Part shown: in pieces, positions 36,528-44,918 of the stretch
How the letters are laid out: each line of letters opens with the position of its first letter
Numbering within the stretch: the first letter of the stretch is position 1
Assembly: GCF_014850955.1 (NCBI RefSeq)
Contig: NZ_JACXSS010000001.1
Location: 2,232,001 to 2,296,000, forward strand
Origin: Methylomonas albis
Lineage (GTDB): Bacteria > Pseudomonadota > Gammaproteobacteria > Methylococcales > Methylomonadaceae
Reading direction: 5' to 3'
Length of the DNA stretch: 64,000 nt
The notes under the pieces: generated by a model
Seen by the model: only the letters and a program-made list of their open reading frames with translations
Told to the model about the DNA's origin: nothing
Databases searched by the model: none
Program-made: the position numbers and the translations under genes

Positions 36528-36734
36528 GTCTTGGATAATTTTTATTGCTAGAGAATGGTGGTCTTGGAGTGCAGTTCTCGCATTAGGCGAATCGCTGCTT
36601 AATGTCAGGCGGAGATTTTATGATAAATCCCAAATGCTTGGGAGGCAAAATGGGTGCGCGAATTGTAAATCTCGGTAAAAATGGGGTGTTTGCCGTATAA
36701 ACTGAAATTCGCGCATTCCATCAATTTAGCAGGC

Positions 36735-37100
36735 TTATTCTTTATCGAGTTTCCTCTTGGCTGCGTCGGCTTCCGCGCCGATTTTTTCGACAGTGTCGCG
36801 ATATTTGGCCTGCGCCTGATTGGCATGGTCGGCGATGATGCTGTTATCGGTATTGGCTTCCTTGATCAAGCATTCGAAATAATCGCGGGATTTTTGTTGC
36901 CAAGCGTTTATAGCCGCAATGCTTTTATTGTAGGCATCGATATTGCCGCCATTGATGGTAGGCGATTCAGGCACTACGCCGCAGCCGCTGGGTTGCCAAC
37001 TGCCGTTGGTTAGGCTACCGGCTTGCGCGGGGTTTGCGAAAATCAGCAGTATTAGTGCAGCGCTTCGTGATGTGAATTTCATTAAATTATCAACAGCCAT
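36735..37100 (-). CDS. Small periplasmic protein encoded after the TolC-type channel
   Basis: A 121-residue exported protein: MKFTSRSAALILLIFANPAQA is a clean signal peptide if the second ATG (37082) is used; the first ATG lies immediately after the tolC-like stop (TAAATG). The mature part (about 90 residues) has two Cys (SGCGVV, YFECLI) and a charged, helical C-terminal half (AKYRDTVEKIGAEADAAKRKLDKE). I do not recognise the family. Its direct coupling to the outer-membrane channel gene places it in the bacteriocin export operon, possibly as an accessory factor. Confidence 0.65.
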   Translation of the reverse strand: MAVDNLMKFTSRSAALILLIFANPAQAGSLTNGSWQPSGCGVVPESPTINGGNIDAYNKSIAAINAWQQKSRDYFECLIKEANTDNSIIADHANQAQAKYRDTVEKIGAEADAAKRKLDKE

Positions 37101-38564
37101 TTATATTGCCCAAAGCCCGAGTTTACCAAGGCTGTTAGCTAACTTCAACCGCGCCGTACGCCAATTCGACAGGGCTTTGATACGTTGTTGCCGCGAACTT
37201 GCCAGAGTGCTTTGCGCGCTTAACAGCTCAATTATGGTGCCCACGCCCGCTTTGTAACGGCCTTGTGCAACATTGAACGACTGCGTAGCGCTTTGCGATA
37301 AATGGTCCGTGGCTTTCAGGTTCTCGGATTCTGTTTGCAACGACTGATAACTTTTCCAGACATCCAGTGAAATCTGCTGTTCCGCGTTAGCCAATTCGGC
37401 GGTTTTAGCTTCGACCTGCGCTTTGGCCGACTGAATACGGTACGAACGACCAAATCCCTCAAACAGCGGTACATTGACTTGAACGCCGATATTGTCGTTT
37501 TCGGTGACAGTGTCGCCTGGCGCTATCCCCAACTGGTTGTTGTAGCTGATGGCGCCGGTTAACGCCACCGAGGGCAGGCCTTCCGCTTTGGCGGCTTCCA
37601 CCTTGGCCTTGGCGGCCTGCATTTGCGCTTGCGCCGCTAGCAAACTGGGGTGATCGCGCTTGGCATCCTCTATTAATGCATCCATCGATGTTACAAAGGT
37701 GGTATCCGGCAATTCTCCGCCCTGGTCATCTATGGTCAAGGGCGTATTGGCGCTGAGTCCCATGGCGATCGCCAGGGTGCCGTGAGCATTTTTTAATGTC
37801 CCACTCGCTTTGGCGCGATCGAGCGAGGCTTGCGCGTAAGTCGTTTGTGCCTGCAACTTGTCGGCCAGCGTTCCCGCCCCCGCTCGGTACTTGGCGTCAG
37901 CCGCCAAATAACTCTCTTTTGCCGATTTTTCCGAGTCCAGGCTGGCGTCCAACGCACCCTGTGCGCTTAACAGGTCGTAATAACTTTGCGCTGCGGTGAC
38001 AAATACGGTTTGCAGGGTTGCATCCTGTGTCGCATTCGCCGCGGCCAGAAGTTGTTGGGCATTTTCCAGATTAGCGCCGCGCAAGCCAAAATCGAATAAG
38101 ATCCAGCTTAATTTTAGATTATAGCCGAGCACGGAGGTGTCTTTATCGCGGCTAAAGATGGGATAGTCTTTCACCGTTGTCTTGTTGTTTCCGTAGGTTC
38201 CACTCGCGCTCGCATTGATCGTGGGCATATAGGCGGCCAGATTGGTCCCAACCAGCGCTGCCTGCGCCTTAACGCTTGCCCAGGTTTGCCGTGTGTGGGG
38301 GTGGTTGCACAAGGCGCGTTCGACGGCTTCCAGTAAACTTAGCGGCACTCCTATCGCTGTAAATTGACAAGGTTCCATGGTCCTACTGGTAGTGATGTCT
38401 TTAGCCGGCGAAGCGGATACCTCATCTTGTGTTGAGAAAGGGTCAATGTCGCTATAGAGTTTGTCCAGCGCTGAAATGGGATCGAGACCCGTTGAAAAGG
38501 CGTTAATCGGGAGCATCAAAACCATGGCAATAGCGCCTCGGCAAAAAATACCTAACAAGCTCAT
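37101..38564 (-). CDS. TolC family outer-membrane channel of the bacteriocin exporter
   Basis: A 487-residue outer-membrane efflux protein. Signal-like N-terminus (FCRGAIAMVLMLPINAFS), then two repeats of the TolC type: LLEAVERALCNHPHTRQTWASVKAQAALV ... FDFGLRGANLENAQQLLAAANA and IEDAKRDHPSLLAAQAQMQAAKAKVEAAKAEGLPSVALTG ... GFGRSYRIQSAKAQVEAKTAELANAEQQISLDVW. Long Ala/Gln-rich coiled-coil helices and the glycine-rich TAARLKLANSLG end are typical. It is encoded 15 bp after the ABC transporter gene, so adaptor, ABC transporter and channel form a complete type I secretion apparatus from one operon. It could also serve other substrates. Confidence 0.92.
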   Translation of the reverse strand: MSLLGIFCRGAIAMVLMLPINAFSTGLDPISALDKLYSDIDPFSTQDEVSASPAKDITTSRTMEPCQFTAIGVPLSLLEAVERALCNHPHTRQTWASVKAQAALVGTNLAAYMPTINASASGTYGNNKTTVKDYPIFSRDKDTSVLGYNLKLSWILFDFGLRGANLENAQQLLAAANATQDATLQTVFVTAAQSYYDLLSAQGALDASLDSEKSAKESYLAADAKYRAGAGTLADKLQAQTTYAQASLDRAKASGTLKNAHGTLAIAMGLSANTPLTIDDQGGELPDTTFVTSMDALIEDAKRDHPSLLAAQAQMQAAKAKVEAAKAEGLPSVALTGAISYNNQLGIAPGDTVTENDNIGVQVNVPLFEGFGRSYRIQSAKAQVEAKTAELANAEQQISLDVWKSYQSLQTESENLKATDHLSQSATQSFNVAQGRYKAGVGTIIELLSAQSTLASSRQQRIKALSNWRTARLKLANSLGKLGLWAI

Positions 38565-38579
38565 TATGTTGGTAACCCT

Positions 38580-40784
38580 TTAAATCATGTTTGGCTTCGC
38601 GCCAAAAGACATTTTATAGGTAGGCAAATTCGTTGGCGCCAGTGAGTCGGCTTGAATCGGCGGTTGCGAGACCGAGGCATCCTTGACGACCTTGCCACCC
38701 GCCAAAACAATCACCCGGTTGGCGGAGGCGATGGTTTCCGGACGGTGGGCGATGATGATCCGGGTGACATTTAGCGACTTCACCGAGGCATTCACTTGCT
38801 GTTCGCGGGTAATGTCCAAATGACTGGTGGCTTCGTCGAGAAACAGGATTTTGGGCCGCTTATACAACGCTCGCGCGAGTAATATCCGTTGTTTTTGGCC
38901 GCCGGAGAGCACGGTACCCATGTCGCCCACCAGCGTATTGTAAGCCATCGGCATCGCTGCAATGTCATGGGCAATGGCCGCCATCTGCGCACATTTTTCG
39001 ATCCATTGCTGATCAGCGTGCAGGTCGAAGAAGCTGATATTGTCGGCAATCGACCCGGCAAACAGCACATCGTCCTGCATCACCGTGCCCACCATGCGCC
39101 GCAAGCTATCGACCCCGATTTGCTTGACGCTGGCCCCGCTTATCAGCACGTCGCCCTCGGTGGCGGACAGAATCCCCAGCATGACGTTGATCAAAGTCGT
39201 TTTGCCGCAACCCGAGGGACCGACCACCGCAACCGAGTCGCCGGCGGCAATCTTTAGATTCACGCCATCCAGCACGAAAGGTTCATGCTCGGCATAACGA
39301 AAGCGCAAATTCGAGACTTCTAGACTGGGTTCCAGCAAGGTGTTATCGGCTGAAATTAACGACTCCCGGACAGTTTCCGGCGCGCTGAGCACAATATCCG
39401 CCAAACGCTCGCCCTGTAATTGCAGCATCTTGACTTCAAAGAATTTATCGATCAGGGAGCTGACGCGGGTGTCGAACTGGCCTTTATAGGAATTGAACGC
39501 CATCAGTACGCCGACCGAGAAATTGCCATCCATCACCAGCTTGGCGCCCAACCAGAGAATCAGCACATTTTCAAAGCCGAATAGTAAACCGTTCAACAAC
39601 TTGTAGAGTAATTGCAGTTTTTGGGTGCGCAGATCGGCATTGATTTGATCGACGAATAAGGTCAGCCAGGTTGAACGCCGTTCGTCATGGCGTTGAAATA
39701 GCTTGATGGCCTTGACGCCGCGAATGGTTTCCAGAAAGTGGCTTTGCTGCTTGGCGGCATGAATGATCTGTTCCTCCGTCGCGTTGCGTAGCGGGCGATA
39801 CCATGCCCAGCGGCTCAGGGCATACAGAGCCATCGTGCCGACCGCAATCCAGCCCAGCATCGGGCTGTAAATAAACATCATCACTAATGTCACCAACGTC
39901 ATCAGGCCGTCAAGGATTGCTTCCATGAAAGACGTGGTCAAGGTCCTCTGGATCTGATCTATGGAGCCGAAGCGGGAAACCACGTCGCCTAAATGCCGTT
40001 TTTCGAAATACGAGATCGGCAGCCGGATCAGATGTGAAAACACATTGGCTCGCCACTGGATATTCAGGGTGGTGCCCATATACATGATCACCCAAGAGCG
40101 GATCGTGCTGACCGCCTGTTGCATGACCATCAACAAACCGAAACCGATCGCCAGCGTGGTCAGTAAATCCCTGTCCGCGGAAACAATCACATTGTCGATC
40201 ACCCATTGCAAAAAGAACGGGCTGACCAGCGCAAATACTTCCAAGGCGAGGGCCAATACCAAGATCTGCCCGAACGAACGGGAAATACCGGTCACTCGCC
40301 CCAGCAGGCCGCGCAATGTGATGGTCTGTTTTTGTTCCTGGGGCTTAAAACCTAAGTTAGGCCAACATTCCAGCGCCACGCCGGTAAATGATTTTGAGGC
40401 ATCCGCCAACGACAATTTACGAATACCGAAAGCAGGGTCGTGAATGGTGATGGTTTTATTGCCGACTTCCTTCAGCACCACGAAATGATTGAAATCCCAA
40501 TGCAGGATACAGGGGCGTTTTAGCTGATTCAAATCCTCCAGTTCTAGCTTGAGAGCGCGCGTCGCCAGCTCCATGCGCGTGGCAATCTGGATTAAATGAG
40601 ACAGCGCCGCCCCTTTCAGCGAGATATGAAACTGGCCGCGCAGCGTTCTTAAGTCAGTACGGTAATTATGGTAACCGGCGATCATACCCAAGCAGGCGAG
40701 ACCGCATTCGGTCGCTTCCGTTTGTAAAATCAGCGGCAGTTTAGGGCCAAAGCCAAACGCAATGTTTTTGATAAATGGCATCAT
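38580..40784 (-). CDS. C39-peptidase-containing ABC exporter (CvaB/LagD type)
   Basis: A 734-residue inner-membrane transporter that cleaves double-glycine leaders and exports the peptide. N-terminal C39 peptidase: QTEATECGLACLGMIAGYH with catalytic Cys27, then HFVVLKEVG (His) and HDPAFG (Asp), giving an intact triad, so it is a true peptidase rather than a degenerate CLD. Transmembrane domain from about 165 to 450. ATPase: GPSGCGKTT (Walker A), LSGGQKQR (signature), ILFLDEATS (Walker B), IIAHRPET (switch His). It is encoded two bp after the adaptor gene and 15 bp before the channel gene. A matching precursor with an SGA leader is encoded upstream in the same direction at 44919-45137. Confidence 0.93.
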   Translation of the reverse strand: MMPFIKNIAFGFGPKLPLILQTEATECGLACLGMIAGYHNYRTDLRTLRGQFHISLKGAALSHLIQIATRMELATRALKLELEDLNQLKRPCILHWDFNHFVVLKEVGNKTITIHDPAFGIRKLSLADASKSFTGVALECWPNLGFKPQEQKQTITLRGLLGRVTGISRSFGQILVLALALEVFALVSPFFLQWVIDNVIVSADRDLLTTLAIGFGLLMVMQQAVSTIRSWVIMYMGTTLNIQWRANVFSHLIRLPISYFEKRHLGDVVSRFGSIDQIQRTLTTSFMEAILDGLMTLVTLVMMFIYSPMLGWIAVGTMALYALSRWAWYRPLRNATEEQIIHAAKQQSHFLETIRGVKAIKLFQRHDERRSTWLTLFVDQINADLRTQKLQLLYKLLNGLLFGFENVLILWLGAKLVMDGNFSVGVLMAFNSYKGQFDTRVSSLIDKFFEVKMLQLQGERLADIVLSAPETVRESLISADNTLLEPSLEVSNLRFRYAEHEPFVLDGVNLKIAAGDSVAVVGPSGCGKTTLINVMLGILSATEGDVLISGASVKQIGVDSLRRMVGTVMQDDVLFAGSIADNISFFDLHADQQWIEKCAQMAAIAHDIAAMPMAYNTLVGDMGTVLSGGQKQRILLARALYKRPKILFLDEATSHLDITREQQVNASVKSLNVTRIIIAHRPETIASANRVIVLAGGKVVKDASVSQPPIQADSLAPTNLPTYKMSFGAKPNMI

Positions 40785-40785
40785 T

Positions 40786-42054
40786 TCAAAGCTTTCCGGT
40801 CAGGCTGTAGAGGGGCTCAAGCACCCATTCGTATAAGCGCCGCGTATCCTGTAAGACATCGGCTTCCAGCAACATACCGGCCTGCAAGTGCTGTGGCTTG
40901 CCATAGGCATTGATGGTTTGCGCAGCAATGTCGACGGTGACGCGATAAAGCGGCTCGTTATTGCCCCCGGCGGCGCCGTTCGACAGATTGCCGATCCCAG
41001 CCAGTTCATTGCCGGGTATGGCGGTTTTGGAAACGGAGATGACCTTGCCTTCCGCATGGCCGAATTTCTGGTAGGGGTAAGCCTGATAACGCAACAGCAC
41101 GGCATCGCCGGCTTTGACAAAACCGACCGCCTTGCTGGGCGCGTATAAATGGGCTTGCAGTATCGCGCCGTTGGGCACCACGCTAACCAAGGGTTTGCTG
41201 GTATCCACCGCCTGACCAACTTCGGCGGATACCGCCGTGGCGATGCCGGTTTCAGGCGCGGTGATCACCAGGCGGCGCTTGGCTTCGCTCTCCGTCAATT
41301 CCTGAGCGGTGCTGGTAATTTCACGTTCGATTTGCGCCAACTGTTTTTGCTGTTTGACTGACAGATTTGCCAACTCATAGTGCAACGCGGTCAGTTCGCG
41401 GTTGACGCTAATGCGGTCGCGCTCCTGGCCTTGCAGCCGGTTGCGCTGATCGAGCAGTTCTTCCTGTTTCTGCTGCAACTGTTCCCTGGAAATATAATCC
41501 TGTGCCAACAAGCCTTCATAACGGGAAAGAGTTTCTGTCGATAATTGCACCCGACTTTTCTGGCCTTCAATCTGGCTATCGAGTTTCGCCAACTCAGCCT
41601 GTAACCCAGCAATTTTTTTAACCAACGCCTCGCGATCATCCGTTTGCATAGCCCGGGTTTTTTCCAATTCATCGCGCAACGATCGCTGGCGCGCCTCCAC
41701 CTGGCTGCTGATAGTTTCCTGGGTATTGCCCTGAGTACTGCTTTGCCGTTCGCTCGACAGCACATACAACACATCCCCCTGGGTAACGCGCTGACCTTCC
41801 ACGACGTGGTTTTCCAGAACGATACCGGGTTGCGGCACAAAAACCTTTACCAGTCCGGTGTCCGGAATCAGTTGCCCAGTAACCGTACTGCGCTTGGTAT
41901 AAGTGCCCCAAACCAGGAAACACACAACGACAAGTGCCAAAGTACCCGCCAAGGCCGTCAGGTAAGCAAACGAAACAGGGCGAATCAATACAATGTCACC
42001 CAGCCATTTGGCTTGCCGGGCATTTAAGGCGGCGGGTCGGAAAATAGCGTTCAT
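40786..42054 (-). CDS. HlyD family periplasmic adaptor (CvaA type)
   Basis: A 422-residue membrane-fusion protein linking the ABC exporter to the TolC-type channel. Seen: MNAIFRPAALNARQAKWLGDI, one transmembrane helix (about 28-48, LTALAGTLALVVVCFLVW), the biotinyl-lipoyl-like VFVPQPGIVLENHVVEGQRVTQGDVLY, a long coiled coil (about 110-230, with LAQIEREITSTAQELTESEAKR) and the beta-barrel part (GDAVLLRYQAYPYQKFGHAEGKV). This corresponds to CvaA/HlyD. The gene starts a tightly packed export operon. A short duplicate of its first 14-15 codons exists at 43653-43712, evidence that DNA was inserted just upstream. Confidence 0.93.
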   Translation of the reverse strand: MNAIFRPAALNARQAKWLGDIVLIRPVSFAYLTALAGTLALVVVCFLVWGTYTKRSTVTGQLIPDTGLVKVFVPQPGIVLENHVVEGQRVTQGDVLYVLSSERQSSTQGNTQETISSQVEARQRSLRDELEKTRAMQTDDREALVKKIAGLQAELAKLDSQIEGQKSRVQLSTETLSRYEGLLAQDYISREQLQQKQEELLDQRNRLQGQERDRISVNRELTALHYELANLSVKQQKQLAQIEREITSTAQELTESEAKRRLVITAPETGIATAVSAEVGQAVDTSKPLVSVVPNGAILQAHLYAPSKAVGFVKAGDAVLLRYQAYPYQKFGHAEGKVISVSKTAIPGNELAGIGNLSNGAAGGNNEPLYRVTVDIAAQTINAYGKPQHLQAGMLLEADVLQDTRRLYEWVLEPLYSLTGKL

Positions 42055-42139
42055 AAAATATTAGCCCACTTTGAGGTGGCTTAGTGAAAGGTAGCAAAAC
42101 ACGGCGTTCGATCAGTTTGGTATTGGTTATTGGTTGTTA

Positions 42140-42568
42140 TTAATGGCTACGACGGGTTTTATGCCGTTCTAGAAAAAGGGGGATGCACACAGCCACTATA
42201 ACAATAAATACGTAAATAAAAATTCCAGTAATGCCAGCTCTGTTGAATTCCATGTATTTTTTTAAAATCACGTTTATAAATTGTGTCGAAATATAAGCCC
42301 ACACAAAAAATGTAAAAGCAGAAATCAAATTTTTCACAAGAATTTTTATAGTGCTATTCCGAATAATTGCATTGCATTTGGATTCAAGCCATCCAAAGAA
42401 AAATTGCGCTAAAGCAATCATTGCAAAGAACCCGACAAACAATAAAATACCATCTATTATTAGCCGATTAACATTCGGGGAATTTTCTAAATAAATAAAA
42501 TATATTAATATAATAAAAGCGCTGAGTATCAAAGCGCCGACCAAACTTATCACAAGTTCATTTTTCAT
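42140..42568 (-). CDS. Four-helix membrane protein, bacteriocin immunity candidate
   Basis: A 142-residue protein with about four hydrophobic helices (LVISLVGALILSAFIILIYF, LIIDGILLFVGFFAMIALAQFFF, LISAFTFFVWAYISTQFI, IFIYVFIVIVAVCIPLFL) and a basic C-terminal end (ERHKTRRSH). Starts at 42568, preceded by the strong ribosome binding site GGGAGGTAGGG; an earlier frame start at 42658 lacks this. I do not recognise a family. AT-rich DNA and position between the bacteriocin precursor and the export genes suggest an immunity or accessory membrane protein, but this is an inference. Confidence 0.6.
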   Translation of the reverse strand: MKNELVISLVGALILSAFIILIYFIYLENSPNVNRLIIDGILLFVGFFAMIALAQFFFGWLESKCNAIIRNSTIKILVKNLISAFTFFVWAYISTQFINVILKKYMEFNRAGITGIFIYVFIVIVAVCIPLFLERHKTRRSH

Positions 42569-42661
42569 CCCTACCTCCCAAATACACCTGTAAAACGGTA
42601 AATCGAAAAAAGTTCCCTGAAACTTAAATTTACCTTGATGCGCGTGATTGTTTACCAAAGT

Positions 42662-43501
42662 TCAGGCCACACGCTCTGCGATCTTGTTCAGCACAAATAA
42701 ACCTCCACTCAGCATACAGAGTACTAAGCCGATACGCTGAATATTCTGTATAAAACCATTTTGTCCATTTCGCTGCATATTTTGACTTACTTCGCCGATC
42801 GGCAGAAAAAACATTTCCGGGGTCAAAGTCTGCGGTGCGAACACACAACCCACAGCAATCAAATTGATTGCGTTTCTATATTCCCCGCTAAATAGCGATA
42901 CGATGCCTGACCCGAAAAGGAAAATCACCACACCCGCTAAAATTACGCTGGTGATTTGACATTTAACAGGCCACCCACGCCACTCATTTATATGCTCAAA
43001 TAAAATAGAATTGTTTATCTGCCTAGGCCTCGGCAGTGGCAAGCCACTATTAGCTTGATTTACTTTACGCGTATGAATGCTTTCGGACACCACCGTAAAG
43101 GTAAGTGTGACAATAATCATCAATAAGAAAACCAACATCATTAGCAACAGATTATTGTAAAGCGGTTTATTTTTTTCGTCTCCAAAATAAGTCACCGCCG
43201 CCGCAAATACTGTCACGCAGAATAATACGATAGTTGGCAAGCCGATGATTATTGGGTGAGCAACAATGCCAATTTTTGATGGCTCGCTATCCCATTCTTT
43301 TTTTATTTTCTTGGCAGATGCACATATTAAAGGCGACAGAATAAGTGTTATTGATCCAGCTACCTGGACCAGCATTTTGCCTTCAATGCCCTTGGCTGCC
43401 TCCGCAAAAACAAGCCATCCAAATACTGCCGTAAATACATACAATGCCGTATAGATAACTGGGAAACATGACACAAGAAATGAAACACCCACTCTTAACA
43501 T
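42662..43501 (-). CDS. Polytopic membrane protein in the bacteriocin locus, unknown function
   Basis: A 279-residue membrane protein with about six or seven hydrophobic helices (VGVSFLVSCFPVIYTALYVF, SITLILSPLICA, IIIGLPTIVLFCVTVFAAAV, LLLMMLVFLLMIIVTLTF, CQITSVILAGVVIFLF, IQRIGLVLCMLSGGLFVL). Start at 43501 (MLRVG) is supported by GGAGGGGCG directly before it; the frame extends to 43528. A cytosolic loop of about 50 residues (SIHTRKVNQANSG through NEWRG) separates the halves. No family recognised. It could be an immunity, transport or accessory protein of the bacteriocin; it is followed by the 142-residue membrane gene 93 bp on. Confidence 0.6.
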   Translation of the reverse strand: MLRVGVSFLVSCFPVIYTALYVFTAVFGWLVFAEAAKGIEGKMLVQVAGSITLILSPLICASAKKIKKEWDSEPSKIGIVAHPIIIGLPTIVLFCVTVFAAAVTYFGDEKNKPLYNNLLLMMLVFLLMIIVTLTFTVVSESIHTRKVNQANSGLPLPRPRQINNSILFEHINEWRGWPVKCQITSVILAGVVIFLFGSGIVSLFSGEYRNAINLIAVGCVFAPQTLTPEMFFLPIGEVSQNMQRNGQNGFIQNIQRIGLVLCMLSGGLFVLNKIAERVA

Positions 43502-43652
43502 CGCCCCTCCACAAAATCGTCCGAACACCGTCGCTAAAATAAAGCTATTTTTTACCTAATAAACCTAGTAAATCTATTTGATGCACTACGCTGGGTAGAG
43601 CGACAGTAAACCAAAACCTAGGCACGAAACCATATGTACCCATCACACTCAG

Positions 43653-43712
43653 TTATTGCGCCTTATGGCCTTGCCGGGCATTCAAGGCAGCGGGTTGGAA
43701 GATGGCATTCAT
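43653..43712 (-). pseudogene. Duplicate stub of the HlyD-type adaptor gene
   Basis: A 19-codon frame MNAIFQPAALNARQ followed by GHKAQ and a stop. The first 14 residues equal the start of the adaptor encoded at 42054 (MNAIFRPAALNARQ) with one substitution, and the DNA is similar over about 45 bp. It lies 1.66 kb upstream of the real gene. It is best explained by a partial duplication that accompanied insertion of the membrane-protein genes between the two copies. Confidence 0.75.
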
Positions 43713-43778
43713 TTTACGTTCATCCTTATTATTTGGGGGCTAATTAACTAAGGTCTCTATATACTTTTCCAGCATATA

Positions 43779-43871
43779 GCGCGTCTCATAAGTTTCCGCA
43801 GGTCAGTCGCCAGAGTCCTGCTCAAGTTCATGCAGTGCTCGCAAAACCATGCAATAACTTATGAGACGCGC
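43779..43871. mobile_element. Short element with perfect 16-bp inverted ends (MITE-like)
   Basis: GCGCGTCTCATAAGTT (43779-43794) and AACTTATGAGACGCGC (43856-43871) are exact inverted repeats flanking a 61-bp GC-richer core; total length 93 bp. It codes for nothing and sits in an intergenic gap of the bacteriocin locus, in AT-rich surroundings. This is the layout of a non-autonomous miniature inverted-repeat element or a large hairpin. No target-site duplication longer than a few AT bases is obvious. Confidence 0.6.
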
Positions 43872-43918
43872 AATAGTAACCAAGAGCTACCTAAGGAATA
43901 TTAACTAATTTCGGACGT

Positions 43919-44290
43919 TTACAGCTCTTCAGCATCACGGACTACCGGAGGCAAGAAAAACAAAAGCGAAATAGCATAGATCAAACGTTTTTCTATAAAT
44001 CCTCCTACGATAAACCCAATATAAATCATCGTTGCATAATAAATAGAAGTCCATGTAATCCCCCAGTCCCGACTAATGCCCCAGTTCCGAAAAAGATAAA
44101 CAAGCATTACAAACGACGCAATTTCTACTATGTAGGCAATTGCTCTTGCTTGACCATTAAAATCTAATCTTGTCTTACAAAAAGGGCATAATATAAATGC
44201 TTCAGGTAATAGACTATTGCTACTAGGGCCCCACGAAATGTCCTGCCAAGAAATGTTCTTCTGGCATGACCCACATTGGCAATTAAACAT
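43919..44290 (-). CDS. Membrane protein with N-terminal zinc-ribbon-like motif, bacteriocin locus
   Basis: A 123-residue protein. The first 45 residues contain CQCGSCQ and, about 30 residues later, CPFCK, two CxxC-like knuckles that could hold a zinc ion. Three hydrophobic helices follow (AIAYIVEIASFVMLVYLF, WTSIYYATMIYIGFIVGGF, RLIYAISLLFFLPPVV), with a short acidic tail. ATG at 44290 with GGGAGG-like sequence 6-10 nt before. No family recognised. Direction and AT content match the neighbouring small membrane genes; a role in immunity or processing is possible, not shown. Confidence 0.6.
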   Translation of the reverse strand: MFNCQCGSCQKNISWQDISWGPSSNSLLPEAFILCPFCKTRLDFNGQARAIAYIVEIASFVMLVYLFRNWGISRDWGITWTSIYYATMIYIGFIVGGFIEKRLIYAISLLFFLPPVVRDAEEL

Positions 44291-44446
44291 TTACTTTCCC
44301 TCCTAGAAAATGTAGTGTGGTTTCGCGACAGCAAATCACCAAGGCTTTAACAGGGGTGGATTACCTAATGGCGAACATACTACAGTTCCGGCTATCTGTG
44401 ATGGAATGTGTTCTAATTTAAATTAATTGCACCATTAAGGTGTTTT

Positions 44447-44632
44447 TCAGTGCACTTTGGATCGGTAGATATATACTACAAGCTGCGTTACGGCAGATAT
44501 TATAAATATGTACATAGCTTCGTTGCGACCGACTCTTTCAATTTCATGGAATAATAAATACTCAAGCTGGCGAGCGCCGATCAAACATAAAAACATTAAA
44601 ATAAATTGACTTACGTTCTTCACAAAACTCAT
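44447..44632 (-). CDS. Small two-helix membrane protein, immunity candidate
   Basis: A 61-residue protein starting at 44632 with GAGGTGAAA directly before the ATG (MSFVKNVSQ). Two hydrophobic segments (FILMFLCLIGARQ and YIFIISAVTQLVVYIY) are separated by a charged loop (HEIERVGRNEA), with a basic end RSKVH. Immunity proteins of microcin V-type bacteriocins are small membrane proteins of this size, so this is a reasonable candidate. A longer frame upstream to 44755 lacks a ribosome site and overlaps the preceding gene. Confidence 0.55.
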   Translation of the reverse strand: MSFVKNVSQFILMFLCLIGARQLEYLLFHEIERVGRNEAMYIFIISAVTQLVVYIYRSKVH

Positions 44633-44660
44633 TTTCACCTCATAATTAATCACGGCGCAA

Positions 44661-44876
44661 TTACGTTTTTTTTGCGTGCTTATGTTTGATAGCCTGAAAT
44701 TCATTTTTCGATAAAAACCATAGCGATCGCAATATTGAATACCAGTTTTTCTCATGGAACTTTCTTTTCAATATTTTTGCGAAAATCTGGCCTACCATCT
44801 TCTTGGATGAAAATGGTGGGCCAGATAGAACCAACAATAGCAACAAAACCAATACTATCGGCCACTTGTTTAGCAT
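44661..44876 (-). CDS. Small basic membrane protein directly after the bacteriocin precursor gene
   Basis: A 71-residue frame: one hydrophobic N-terminal helix (WPIVLVLLLLLVLSG), then a strongly basic, aromatic tail (KKMVGQIFAKILKRKFHEKN, ending KHKHAKKT). It begins 42 bp after the precursor stop. Position immediately behind the precursor is where cognate immunity genes usually lie. The ribosome binding site is weak, so its reality is less sure than that of its neighbours. Confidence 0.45.
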   Translation of the reverse strand: MLNKWPIVLVLLLLLVLSGPPFSSKKMVGQIFAKILKRKFHEKNWYSILRSLWFLSKNEFQAIKHKHAKKT

Positions 44877-44918
44877 GCCAACGGGTATTTTATTGTTATG
44901 TTTTCAAATCCCTAAGCA

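Noticed and set aside
36307..36678. 123-residue plus-strand frame
   Set aside because: Antisense to the lipoprotein-hydrolase gene, which has signal peptide, lipobox and hydrolase motifs.
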